A stretch of 60,000 nt of DNA, from positions 16,979,263 through 17,039,262 of the forward strand of contig NC_134028.1 of the NCBI RefSeq assembly GCF_964204645.1, in the 5' to 3' direction. This document shows positions 24,464 to 35,060 of the stretch, piece after piece (the first letter of the stretch is position 1; every line of letters starts with the position of its first letter). The notes under the pieces were generated by a model. The model was not told the origin of the DNA, did not search any database, and was given only the letters and a program-made list of their open reading frames with translations. The DNA comes from Tubulanus polymorphus (Eukaryota; Nemertea; Palaeonemertea; Tubulaniformes; Tubulanidae). The translations under genes were made by a program, and so were the position numbers.

Positions 24464-25779
24464 TAACAGTTCCATTCAATTCTTTAGCAGCAGCGACATT
24501 GCAAAAAATAAAATTGAAAACTGGAAGTAATGGTAGGTATATTATCATTACATCATCTGCATCATTCAATTTGATGGCGTGAATCTGACTCAGCATTTCC
24601 ATTCCAGATATAAACCTCAATTCAGAACGTGTTTGCGAATCTTCAAATGAATCGGAAACTGATGCATCACCCAAACTGCAATCAGATTCTTCAAACGACA
24701 GTGATTTGGAAACTGATGCAGCACCCGAACTGCAATCAGATTCTTCAAACGACAGTGATTCGGAAAATGATGCAGCACCCGAACTGCAATCAGATTCTTC
24801 AAACGACAGTGATTCGGAAACTGATGTGGCACCTGAAATAGCACCCGAACTGCAATTACATTCTTTCACCGAAAGTGAATCGGATTCCGAGTCAGACCTT
24901 GAATCTGAAACTGAGGAATCAGTTTCCGAAATTAGTGAAAATGGTAAAAATCGTCTGTTTACTATTAACATTGAATACAAAATGAGTTATGATTGAATTG
25001 ATAATTACAATGAACCTTGGTTAATTCGTATTGCTTTGGATTGTCTTAATTGACATTGAATACAAAATGAGTAATGATTGAATTGATAATTACAATGAAC
25101 CTTGGTTGATTTGTATTACTTTGGATTGTCTTAATTGGTGGTTTTAGGTAGACAATTTAAATATCTGTAAACTACGTTTTATATTAGCCGGGGTTGTCTG
25201 AAAACAAGTATTATGAAGTATTATGAAGTTATATGTATGAAGTCATGTATGAAGTGGATTATACGACCGCGGTTAAATGTAGGGTAAATGACTTTAATAA
25301 AGATTAGGCCAATTATTCTTTATCTTTTCTAGCTCCTTTGGTCAAAGGAATCAAAGACCTGCAAATCAGAAAAAAAATCGTGAAGGATACTTGTCCTCAA
25401 GAACTATGCACCAGTTCAACCGGGAAAGGACAGTGGATAGCGTGTGATAAATGCGGCCAATGGTATCACAAAAAATGTGTGAAGTTATCTGTTTCTTTAT
25501 ACAGACATTTAATCGAAATCGATGAGAAATGGAACCAACCTGTTGAATTAGTAAAGATATTGAAATAAATCCAACCTGTTGAATTAGTAAAGATATTGAA
25601 ATAAATCCTACATACCATTATTATTCAATCATTTGTTATTTGCTTATGATAATTATTCCTTGGATTCACTTGATGTCCATTAGTTTATGCAGCAGACTCA
25701 CCGGCAGAAAGGTATTGCAGCTGTACAGCGGTTCTGTTACATAGTATAATCATAATTTTATAGTCTATGTAACATTAAA

Positions 25780-26270
25780 AGGATTTTACATGGCGTAACA
25801 GATATTTCACTTTTAGTTACTGGGGTTTCACATGGTGTTACAGGGCGTTACAGCCTGTTACACCCTTGTTACAGGGTGTTACATAGCGTTACACATATTT
25901 CACTTTCAGTTACAGGGGTTTCACATGGTGTTACAGGGCGTTACAGCCTGTTACACCCTTGTTACAGGGTGTTACATAGCGTTACACATATTTCACTTTG
26001 ACCAACAGGGGTTTCACAGATTTTTCACTTTTAGTTACACACATATTTCACTTATAGTTACAGGGGTTTCACATGGTGTTAAAGGGCGTTACAGCCTGTT
26101 ACACCCTTGTTAAAAGGTGTTACATAGCGCTACACATATTTCACTTTGACTAACAGGGGTTTCACAGATTTTTCATTTTAGTTACTAGTGTTTCATAGCG
26201 TTACAGGTGTTACAGGGTGTTACAAATATTCACTTACGTTTCACTATGAAGAACAGGGATTACACTCATA
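25780..26270. repeat. 93-bp minisatellite, about five copies
   Basis: GGGGTTTCACATGGTGTTAC recurs at about 25,822 and 25,915, with related copies at 26,008, 26,063 and 26,155. Each is followed by GTTACAGCCTGTTACACCCT and TACACATATTTCACTTT modules. The period is 92-93 bp, except one shortened copy of 55. The array is made of nested GTTACA and TTTCAC words. It starts about 200 bases after the PHD-finger exon. Confidence 0.8.
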
Positions 26271-26542
26271 TTTCACTTTTTCCACATTGAGATAAAAGGT
26301 TATATTTTTTTTATATGCAATATCAGGGGCTGACTGCCCATCATATATAATGTTACAAGTTACATGTAACTCGACTAAAAGCTAAGCATTTTGTGGTCCC
26401 ATTCTAAGCCACTCATGCCTCCTGATGGTATGCTTGGGACCACCCTTTCTTGCATGATTCGGGTGGTATCTGAATGAATACAATTCTCACAATTTAGTCT
26501 TGTCGTTGCAGCCAACTCATATTTTGAACTAGTTATCATTTC

Positions 26543-26723
26543 GAGAGGCGCAGTGGCCGAGTGGTTTAAGCCGCCGGTCACTGGTCTCGTCAATCCAGGG
26601 TTTATGGGTTCAAACCCTGGTGGCGACACTTCTCTGGTCTCTCCCCCATTGGGAAAAAGAAACATCGAACCCGCTTATAATGCCCTGCGCGGCGCTTAGC
26701 GGGTTGAGGGTGTTAATAAAAAA
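26543..26723 (+). mobile_element. tRNA-derived SINE (Leu/Ser-like head) with 8-bp target duplication
   Basis: The head carries a perfect A box (TGGCCGAGTGGTT) and B box (GGTTCAAACCC), spaced as in class II (Leu or Ser) tRNA genes, but the acceptor and anticodon stems are not those of a working tRNA. The body ends in GTTAATAAAAAAA. ATCATTTC lies on both sides at 26,535-26,542 and 26,724-26,731, so the 181-bp copy is complete. It inserted 12 bases upstream of the start of the next open frame. Confidence 0.8.
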
Positions 26724-26735
26724 ATCATTTCTAGT

Positions 26736-27741
26736 ATGGACTGTATCGAGTTAGACCAGTTATCTAGCCTCCACGAGGTGACACAGACCCTTAAACGGCA
26801 GGTCTCGAAAGAAGTTTGTTCCACCCTTCACAGACAGGACAAGACCCTCGGCGAATTGAGAGCAAAGATGGGCAGACTTTATATCTCTGCCATAGAACAG
26901 TCGTTTGTGGAGGATCCTGGTCGCATAGTAACCGGTGCGGTAGTAACCGGTCTCAAGACGACAAAGACCCGACGTTTTCGGCCGAAGATGAGCGCGTTTG
27001 AGTACATCAGCCAGGAACTAGTGAACGCCCTGGCCGAATGTGGTGGCGACTCGTCACACATCTGGCCGAAACTTAAAGACTTGAAATAGAGGGCAGTCGA
27101 GGACCTACCAATCGTGTTGCTGGGAGACTCAATGTTTACGGGGCTAAAGGCCAGCGGCAGTCTGATTCCGTTTTGCCACCCTGGTGAACGACTCGGTGAT
27201 TTGTTGGAGTACCTCCCACATGTATCCTTTAGGGCAAGTGCGATTGTGGTCACGCATTGTATGAACCATGCCAGTGATTATGACAGGACGACAGAGGAGT
27301 TTGCGGACGTTATGGCGCTACTCAAGGGCAAGCACCCTTGTCCCCCTTTTCCACCTACAGACCCCTGTCCCTCCTTGCTGGCGTGGTGACCACAATCGGG
27401 TAAACAACATCAACCGGGTTAACGTCTTCGCCCTCCGTGCCGGGTTCCAACAGGCCGACCATCCAGATATCCCGGATTCTGATTTTGTGGGGATCCACTA
27501 CAAAAAGTCAGTCATGCACTATGTCTGTCGGGAAATAATCCATGTGGTAGATCGCGTCCGTCGAATGTGTTTCCTTCGGTACCTAACGATGGTTCACCTG
27601 GAGTCGCTTATTCTTTGTAATGATAGTGACAAAAAGCCATTCAGTCCAAATACTACCACGCGTGACCCCCCAGATGTAGCACACCCCATTGTGAACAGTT
27701 TCCGTTTTCTTTCGATTATATTTTTCAGCTTCCCAGGATGA
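26736..27741 (+). pseudogene. SGNH-hydrolase (esterase) ORF remnant, probably ORF1 of a retroelement
   Basis: The first 117 codons (26,736-27,089) encode a predicted coiled-coil or helical region (EVTQTLKRQVSKEV). An in-frame TAG at 27,087 follows. The same frame then continues with the SGNH block I motif (VLLGDSMFTGL) to 27,389. A frameshift near 27,300-27,390 moves into the frame of 27,268-27,741, which holds the block V-type segment with Asp and His (DFVGIHYKK). The segment is GC-richer than its surroundings. SGNH esterases occur in ORF1 of CR1-like LINEs and in some Ngaro/DIRS elements. No reverse transcriptase follows before the next element, so the parent family is uncertain. Confidence 0.5.
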
Positions 27742-28199
27742 GGAACAGTGGCAGAGGGGCAAGCCAAGTGCAGCGTCCATTGGCCGTATCTACCTTTTGA
27801 TGGTATAGATATTTTTGGTTAGACGCTACACTTAGGTGCGCCCCGAAAACGAACCACAAACCATAAGTGGAGATCGAAAGCTGCATACATCATAATCACT
27901 GAGATGCAACCCGAATGCGAAACAACGACTACTAGGGTAAGGTGTCGTGTTAGATATCTGCTGTATCCAGAGCCGAGAAGTTTGGAGCTTAATATTGTAA
28001 AATAAGGACTATCATTGTTTAAATTTGTGTAGATATTTTGACTATACATTCCTGTTCAAATAGGAGTTTGAACAAGTTGAAGGGGGGGGGGGGGTGATGT
28101 GATGGAATATGTCTTCCGCGAGGTGGCGCTATGTACATGTGTATAGTGTAACTCGCTCTGGGAAATATGGTAAAAAAGCAGTAAAATAATATGATTTCA
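27742..28199. other. no supported gene; G13 run
   Basis: No coding region recognised. A run of about 13 G lies at 28,081-28,094. The last part may be the 5' untranslated region of the following CR1-like element, whose exact 5' end could not be placed. Confidence 0.4.
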
Positions 28200-28259
28200 A
28201 CGACGTGATTTGGCAGCTTTTTCCCTTGATACGACTCCGCCAAGTAAATTCAAACAGTC

Positions 28260-30533
28260 GTGTCGATACGATTTAGAGATGAGAGAGGGAAATTCAAAAT
28301 GGCGCCGACTTCACAGCCCATCGATAACGACGACAATGGTAAGAACATTTCACCCGGGGTGCAGCCAAGATCGACTAGGTGTTGTGAACTCGAAGAAAGT
28401 GATCAGATGATCCAGTGTACTGTGTGTAAGTTATGGATACATTATATTTGTTCCAGACTGCCAAAATATCAACTTTTTAACCTTGTGTCTACACAAAGGA
28501 AATATCAATGTGCCGCCTGTACGGAGATACCATCTGCATTTGCTAACATCATGGTACATTCTACGCCACGCTCTTGTACTGTCTCAGACAACCCCAGATC
28601 AGGCCTCTCCGGGAAACAGTGATAGTGATTCTGTCTCGCCGAAGACTAGTTTCTCCACAATTAGCACCCAGACCGACATTGATATCGATAGTCTGACTGA
28701 TTGCATCCTGAAATCCAACTCAGTGTTACAATCCACCGTGCGGGATACTGAGCAAAAACTCCTCGATAAGCTTACGCATGCAGGACTTGAGAACGAGAAG
28801 TTGAAACTCGAGCTAGCCAATAAGGAAATTGCTGAACTGAAAACGGGCATCTCGAAGCTGAAATCCGACAGTCGCTCGGAACGTATGAACAACCCCTGTT
28901 AAGCTGGTGCTGCCCTCTGTGGCATTTCCGGTTAATTTACATAAAGATTGGTGAGAGTTTGGGAAGCCATGTTGCTTTGGATAGTCCAGAGATCTTGTTA
29001 ACGTTACGGTTTTGTAAAGACAGGAGCTTTAATGTGTCTGTAAGTAGGCTTAAGTTTATTTCTCTTGTAATTTTTAGCCGGGTCTTTTCTAAGATTTGTT
29101 TTTAACTCTTTTATAGAAACCTCGTTGCTCGTTTGTAAGGTTTATGATGTACTATTAATTCGGTTCAGTATCGTCGATGATTGACGATTTTAAGCAGATA
29201 AGAGTATAAGCTGTAAGATGTCTCCGGTCAAGCCGGTGGTTATGTGTTATCGAAGAAAGTTATGATGATGATGAACAAAAAAGAATCGAGCGTTTAACTC
29301 AGATCAAGCTCCTCCGTTTCGTTTATAAAGTTCCGGATTCGTAGTCAGCAGTCAGTGGTTTGCGGTGTAGCTTATAACCCCTGCACCAAATGTGACAAAC
29401 TGCAAATGACCATCACGGAGATGACGGTTGAGCATACCAGCCAACATGGGAAGAACGCAGCTGAAATCTCGAAGTTGCAAGATGAAGTACTCTCTCGTGG
29501 CAACGAACTCCTTCAGAACAAAAAGCTCAGTGATGAAGTCTTCTTTGAACTTGTCACTTCCAAAAATTCGAACAAATCACACGTCCAAGAGTTGAACTCG
29601 TTACGTCGTCAAATTGGGTGCATTGAGGAGACCTGTGCGGCCTATCAGAGTGACTTACCTTAGTCAAGACAAACAATCTCGGAGCTCAGTGATGAGTGCC
29701 AGTCGCTTAAGTCGCACTGCGCAGCCTCTGCTGACTCATCCCCGTTTGAACCCGTGCCGACTCAGCGAAAACGTAAGGTGACTTCAACTCACGACAGCCG
29801 TGAACAACCTCAGTCCCGTAAACTGGCCGATGTTTTGATCCTCGGGAATTCTCACACTAGAAACCTTGTTGCAGAAAAAATGTTCCGTTATAAGAAATGT
29901 GATATTGTCTCTTTGCGCGATAAGACTATTAAAGGTGCTAACGATTACATTGCTAAGAGTAAGTGCCAAGCTAAAGTGATCGTTTTACACGTCGCTGATA
30001 ACAGCCTGGATTCCCAGAGTGCAATTTCGTGTGTAAATGAAATGTCCGACCTTATCGATACCTGTAAACAGGCAGCTTCGGATGCAGATATCTGTGTATC
30101 TTTGCCGTTACCCAGAGACTCGACAACCTACATGGATAAATGCGCAATGTTCTTGGTGTCCGTGAAGAATTTCAGTAACGCGCCTCATATCATCTCGCAT
30201 TCGCTGTCGCGTGACATGTTTAGTGACGATCGTGTCCGAATATGGTATCGCAGCTTTCGTAAGGGGGCTAAAAACCGTGTTGAACCCCCTACTTGGTTTG
30301 GAACCCGTGAACTACTCTGGCAGACCCAAATCTCGGCCTGACCGCAGGCAAACCTCCGACACTCGAGAAAGACGAACCGCGAAACGCGCTGCACACAAGG
30401 ACAACGAGAGATCGCTCAGTGGCGAAAAGGCACAAAAGTCACATTTCCGAAACAAGCGACCAAACGTGCGAAACTCTGAAATACATCACACTTTGAAGCT
30501 TCTTTCGTCGTTTCTTCTACAACAGCAACAGTA
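28260..30533 (+). pseudogene. CR1-like ORF1: PHD finger, coiled coil, SGNH esterase, basic tail
   Basis: The frame from 28,260 encodes a PHD-type zinc finger (RCCELEES, then MIQCTVCKLWIHYICS and KYQCAAC). After a frameshift near 28,600 it continues as a coiled coil (ENEKLKLELANKEIAELKTG) to 28,884. A 378-bp insertion with target duplication interrupts it. The coiled coil resumes at about 29,355 and stops at 29,661. From 29,754 the esterase domain begins (VLILGNSHTRNL, block I with Asn after Gly instead of Asp) and runs to about 30,300. A further frameshift leads to a Lys/Arg-rich tail ending near 30,533. ORF1 proteins of this class bind RNA and form the RNP; the esterase role is unknown. The catalytic Ser is present in GNSH. 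Confidence 0.7.
28893..29270 (+). mobile_element. 378-bp SINE-like insertion with 8-bp target duplication
   Basis: The inserted DNA starts CCCCTGTTAAGCTGGTG and ends TATGATGATG. It is flanked by ATGAACAA at 28,885-28,892 and 29,271-29,278. The (ATG)n tail is the same type as the 3' tail of the LINE fragment at 20 kb, which suggests a SINE or short LINE 3' fragment mobilised by that machinery. No pol III boxes were recognised at its 5' end. Confidence 0.7.
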
Positions 30534-30589
30534 GCGCAAGTACTAGTCTGAAACTTGCTTAAAAGCAGCTCGTGCGTGTACATACGTAG

Positions 30590-30780
30590 TGCATGCGTGT
30601 TCATGTATGTGTATGTATGTATATATATACATATGTATTTGCATATGAATGCGTAGGTTATATGCATTTGTGTGTGTGTATGTATGTGTATGTGTGCATG
30701 TATATGTATATGTACGTATATGTATTTTGTGTATGTATGTGTGTATATATGTACATGTATTTATATGTACATGCATGGCG
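30590..30780. repeat. TATG/TGTA-rich microsatellite
   Basis: Imperfect GTATGTATGTG and ATATGTACATG repeats lie between ORF1 and ORF2 of the CR1-like element. They open meaningless Tyr/Val/Cys or Thr/His/Tyr frames on both strands. Confidence 0.8.
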
Positions 30781-30954
30781 TTTTCACATTCTGTAGTAAA
30801 GAAATTTTATTGTAGGCATCCCAGTATAGTGATGTACCTACCCATATTTTCAATTATATCTAATTTTAGATGGTATGTGCTTAAAAAAACAAAAAACTGC
30901 TCAACTGTTTACCGTATTAACCCGCACGACATTTTATATCTTTTTCTTCCATTG

Positions 30955-33900
30955 ATGCATAATAATGTATCAATATCTTGCTGGAACATCGATGGCATGT
31001 TTAGAAGGATCGGTGGTCAGCGTACCTGTAAACTGGAAGACCCTGTTTTTATCAATACTGTTAAAAACCTAGACATAATTGGCTTAGTAGAGACTCACTG
31101 TAGTCCAAATGATACTTTCGCAAGTCTACCCGGTTTTATAACCATCTCTAAATGTCGTAAAAAAGCTATAAATGCTACACGATTCTATGGTGGAATATCA
31201 GTATGTATCAAAAAGAATATTCGTCAGGGCATCAAAATCCTAGAATCAAATAGTACCGAAATCTTCTTGGTTAAATTACTAAAGGATTTCTTTCAACTTG
31301 ATTACGATTTATATGTTTCTTTCATCTATGTTAGTAACTCTGCATTTGGCAAAAAGAATGAGAATGTCTTCGACTTGCTTGAGAATGACATTGCCAAGTA
31401 TTCCAAACTTGGAAACTGTATGGTATATGGTGATTTCAATGCGCGTACAGATATACAGCCTGATTTTTGTCTAGATGATGCTTCCCCACTAAGCACATCT
31501 CTTCCCAATTATATATCAGATAATTGCGTTCCCAGACAGAATCGCCATTTACGTCCATTTGATGAACGTGGGCTACAGCTATTGTCGCTATGTAAAGCTA
31601 CCGGGCTTCGGATTTTAAATGGTCGCACTCTCGGTGATCATCCTGGACATTTTACGTGGGGTCTCCTAGCGTTATTGACTATGTACTTTGCCCTTTTGGC
31701 ATGGTTAATGACATAGACTTACTATTTGTACATTCCCCAACAGATATGTCGATTCACTGTTTGGTTACAACTGTAATTAAAACTGGTCTCTTTCATAAAA
31801 CTGAAACTAGATGCTATCACCCTTTGGATCCACTACCTAAATATATTTGGAGGGAAGGTGACTGTGAAAAGTATCGATTTGCACTTCACAGCCTCACGCT
31901 CATCTCTAAACTGTCAGATATAGTTACTGACAACAAAGACGAAGCTGAAACTATTAATGATATCACAACATTGCTTATTACCGCTGCTGATATTGCTAAG
32001 ATAAAATGTACACCTCGTACCTCCAAACTTACCAAGAATCCACAACTCAAAACTCGGAGCAAGAAATGGTTCGACTCAGATTGTGCAACCCTCAGAAAAG
32101 ACCTTAGGGAAATTGGTAATAAACTTCATAAAAATCCATTTAATCTTACCTTGCTGGCTGATTTTAAAAAGAAACGCAAACTCTATAAGAAATTTTTATA
32201 TAAAACGAGACAAGTTTTCAAGTCAAATATCCTAGAACAGATGGAGAATCTATGTAACCGTAACCCTAAAAGTTTCTGGTCGTTGTTCAATGAACTGAAA
32301 AACTTAAACAGTTGTAAGACCACTTGTAATGTAACCGCCACCCAATGGGTTGAACATTTCACCTCATTAGTCAACAGTTCTGTACCAAGCTTACATAAGG
32401 TACCTGATGAAGAAATCGAAAACTTTATAACTAAAACCAGGGGCAAAATTTTCTATGAAACTAATTTTTCTATAACTGAATCGGAGATCTCGCAGAGTAT
32501 TTGCAAACTTAAGAGTGGTAAAGCTAGTGGCACTGACCCTGTATTAAATGAAATGCTGAAAGCCGGAAACTACATTCTTTTGCCAGCACTTAAGAAAGCG
32601 TTTAATAAAATCCTTTATAGCGGAAAATTCCCTGCTGCTTGGAGATGCAATACTTTAACCCCTTTACATAAAAAAGGTGATGCCTCAAACCCTGAAAATT
32701 ATAGGGGTATAGCAGTTGGGAGCAATATTGCTAAACTTTTTTGTACTATATTGTATAACAGATTATCAGTGTTTGTAGAAAAAAACAACCTTATACCAAA
32801 CTGTCAGATTGGTTTCAAGAAAGGTGCTCGTACTTCAGATCATATACTTACTCTAAAAACAATAATTGATAAATATGTTAACAAACTTTGCAGAACTAAT
32901 GTATATTGTTGTTTCGTTGATTTCAAGTCAGCATTTGACTCTATCCCTAGGAGAGCTTTAATTTTTAAGCTCCTCAATATGGGTATCGACGGTAATATGT
33001 TATCAGTTATTGAAAGTATGTACTCGGAGGTGAAATATGCTGTAAAACTACAGGAAGGTATAACCTCTAGCTTCTCTTCGAAAGTAGGAGTAAAACAAGG
33101 TTGTGTGTTAAGTCCGTTACTCTTCAACCTTTTTATATCAGATTTGCCCAAAATTTTTAACGATAGCTGTCAACCTGTTATGTTGTACAATAACCCCATC
33201 AGCTGTCTTCTTTATGCAGATGATCTAGTTATTATATCAAAATCCAAAGTAGGTTTACAAAATGCACTAGATAACCTTGGAACTTACTGTGGAAAATGGC
33301 AACTAACAGTTAATCTTTCAAAAACGAAAGTGATCATTTTTAATATGCATGGACGTAAGATAGACAATCACGTCTTCAAATATGAAAATACACCTATCGA
33401 AGTAGTCGACAATTACTGCTACCTTGGAATAATTTTCACTGCCAAGGGTAATTTTAAGAAGGCGTGTGATCACCTAACTGACCAAGCCCGTAAGGCACTT
33501 TTTAAGATTAAAACTTTTGACCTGAGAGATAATGTTGTCATGGCTTTGAAACTGTTCAATATCTCTGTGGTACCAATTCTAACGTACTGCTGTGAAGTTT
33601 GGGGTCCCTTCTACACTGAGAAGGTCAATGATACAAATTTTATGTCTATTTGCAATACTTTACCAGCCGAGAAAATTAATGTAAACTTTTGTAAATATTT
33701 GTTAGGTGTGCATAAGAATGCTACCAACGCAGCAATTATGGGTGAGCTCGGGCAATACCCTATTCTCATCCCTGTCATTTATCTTAGCTCAAAATTTTGG
33801 TTTCGAGTGTATTCGTCTGACATCAATTCCCTGGTTAGGAAGTCGTATTTGGACTGCCTTTCCTCTATACATTTATCACCTAACTGTTATAACTGGGGAT

Positions 33901-34487
33901 TAGCAATGAAGAAATTGATGTTGAATTTTGGCTTCAGTGAAACCTGGGAGAATCAAGGCTCAATTAATTTTTGTAAAACCGCTCGTGAACTCAAATTATA
34001 CACCCAGGCTTTATATAAATATAATTGGACGTCCTTTGTGTTCTCCAATGATCTCGGTAGGGAGAAATCTAAATTAAGAACGTAAAAACGTTTCAAATAT
34101 AATTTCTCCCTCGAAAGGTATCATTTATATATAAAAAAATTTCATAAACACAAGGTTCTTGCTAGGTTACGAACAAGCGCACACCAACTAAGAATAGAAG
34201 CTGACAGATATAAAAAGCCTTTTGTTCCTGCTAAGGACAGAATTTGTAGGTTATGTGATTCGGCCCAAATTGAGGATGAGCAACATTTCATCCTCCAATG
34301 TCAACTATATGACACCGAAGGGAAAAACTTTTTGAATTCGCTCCGATTAATTATGCCCATCGACAATTTTTCCGAGGATGAACTTTTTATTCTCCTGATG
34401 TCCTATGGTAACGACTTTGAGATCTGTAACCTTTTCTGTAACTATACACAACAAATAACAGACAAAAGAAACGGGTTTTTTTGTTAG
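30955..34487 (+). pseudogene. CR1-like ORF2: endonuclease, reverse transcriptase, CCHC motif
   Basis: The start is placed at the ATG before SISCWNIDGM, because everything upstream is simple repeat. The endonuclease shows IIGLVETHC and VYGDFNARTD (catalytic Glu, then Asp/Asn), and the final block overlaps a frameshift near 31,660 (GHFTWGL in one frame, SVIDYVLC in the next). The reverse transcriptase contains NYRGIAVGSNIAKLF, FVDFKSAFDSIPR, KQGCVLSPLLFNLF and LLYADDLVII (YADD catalytic box). An in-frame TAA at 34,083 is followed by an open frame to about 34,487 with CRLCDSAQ, then EDEQHFILQC, a C-x2-C-x9-H-x4-C motif. ORF2 proteins nick target DNA and prime reverse transcription there. With one frameshift and one stop, this copy is inactive. 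Confidence 0.85.
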
Positions 34488-34495
34488 ATATGCCT

Positions 34496-34542
34496 GGGAG
34501 GTGGGAGTGAACCCTCAACTTGGTTTTTCACTCCCACCTCCC
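34496..34542 (+). other. 15-bp perfect hairpin in the LINE 3' UTR
   Basis: GGGAGGTGGGAGTGA at 34,496-34,510 pairs perfectly with TCACTCCCACCTCCC at 34,528-34,542 across a 17-base loop, starting about nine bases after the ORF2 stop. Such 3' structures can be recognised by the element's own reverse transcriptase, or can stabilise an RNA 3' end. The hairpin is intact although the ORFs are not. Confidence 0.75.
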
Positions 34543-34756
34543 GGGTAGTATACATATGCTTCCTCCAGTTTTCTCATGATGGAGCCCCGGAGTGTGTCCT
34601 CTAAATCATGCTTGTTCCGCAAATGTGTTATCCTGTCTATTTTAAATTGTAATTTTCTACTCTGTAAAATTAATTGTCCTTTTTCTCCTTTATTGCATTA
34701 TATACTTGTATGTTTTACTGTAAAACTTTTAAGTTGTAATAAAGTATTGAATTGAA

Positions 34757-34956
34757 TTGAATTGTCATCAGTCTTCTATGTTGTAACTTGAGGGTGCTGC
34801 TCTCTCTCTCTTGATAAGTACAGAACAATAGGTGATTGTGTTAATATCTTTTGTCCGCCTTTTTACTGGTTTTTGGGCTCTCGGAATCGATGTTTGGAGG
34901 ATACTTCTACTGTAGGACGGAGAATAGGACCTCGTTACATACAGATACATAAGAGC
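34757..34956. other. no supported gene
   Basis: Short unassigned stretch with a CTCTCTCTCT run near 34,800. Nothing recognisable on either strand. Confidence 0.4.
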
Positions 34957-35060
34957 TCAGTTTTATAGACTGGTATTAACTTTAAGCCAGGGGCAAACTC
35001 AATTGACAATGAATTTAGTTAGCCCCCGGGTAAAAGTTGATACCAGTCTATAAAACTGGC
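34957..35060. repeat. ~100-bp foldback (MITE-like) sequence
   Basis: CAGTTTTATAGACTGGTATT at the left pairs with AATACCAGTC-type sequence at the right (ACCAGTCTATAAAACTGG at 35,042-35,059, one gap). The inner arms continue with AACTTTAAGCC-AGGGGC against GCCCCCGGGTAAAAGTT, and the loop is about 25 bases. No target duplication could be assigned confidently. It resembles short foldback elements derived from DNA transposons. Confidence 0.65.

Larger units (their letters stand above)
17609..25568 (+). pseudogene. P-loop ATPase (DUF927-like) with acidic repeats and C-terminal PHD finger, spliced, interrupted
   Basis: Exons with GT/AG borders: 17,609-17,817; 20,049-20,181; 20,275-20,441; 20,536-20,757; 20,847-21,117; 21,193 to about 21,440; 21,527-21,673; 21,781-21,940; 22,038-22,079 continued at 24,473-24,532; 24,608-24,943; 25,333-25,568. 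The first four encode a conserved region (FIFEITRDD, CYVPSELNTPTAWFTEV, WVFGPNCQLDHTGTQI). A Walker A motif TGTGKT spans the fourth/fifth exon junction, followed by a DDLSS segment (possible Walker B) and MFTTNIET. Late exons hold an acidic 18-residue repeat (SDSSNDSDSETDAAPELQ type) and a PHD finger (CDKCGQWYHKKC). Frame breaks in exon four at about 20,651 and at an A6 run near 20,741, a LINE in the first intron and a 2.4-kb insertion in the ninth exon make it non-functional here. The DUF927 link is from memory of that family's P-loop and is tentative. Confidence 0.6.
28200..34756 (+). mobile_element. near full-length CR1-like non-LTR retrotransposon
   Basis: ORF1 with PHD finger, coiled coil and SGNH esterase is followed by ORF2 with apurinic endonuclease, reverse transcriptase and a C-terminal CCHC motif. 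The pairing of PHD and esterase domains in ORF1 is known from CR1-like elements. The 3' end has a 15-bp hairpin, AATAAAG and a (TTGAA)n tail (ATTGAATTGAATTGAATTG) ending at about 34,756. ORF1 is split by a 378-bp insertion and both ORFs contain breaks, so this copy is not active as sequenced. The 5' boundary is approximate. Confidence 0.8.

Noticed and set aside
24444-24980. 178-codon minus-strand Ser/Asp-rich frame
   Set aside because: It is antisense to the acidic repeat exon of the plus-strand gene and runs across the border of the 2.4-kb insertion. The plus strand has splice sites and a matching PHD exon.
25832-26113. 93-codon frame
   Set aside because: Consequence of the 93-bp tandem repeat being a multiple of three.
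26543-26640. Functional tRNA-Leu or tRNA-Ser gene
   Set aside because: The unit continues into a body with an A-rich tail and has ATCATTTC target duplications, so it is a SINE.
30543-30796. Cys/Tyr/Val-rich small proteins
   Set aside because: Translations of the TATG microsatellite. The ORF2 start was therefore moved to 30,955.
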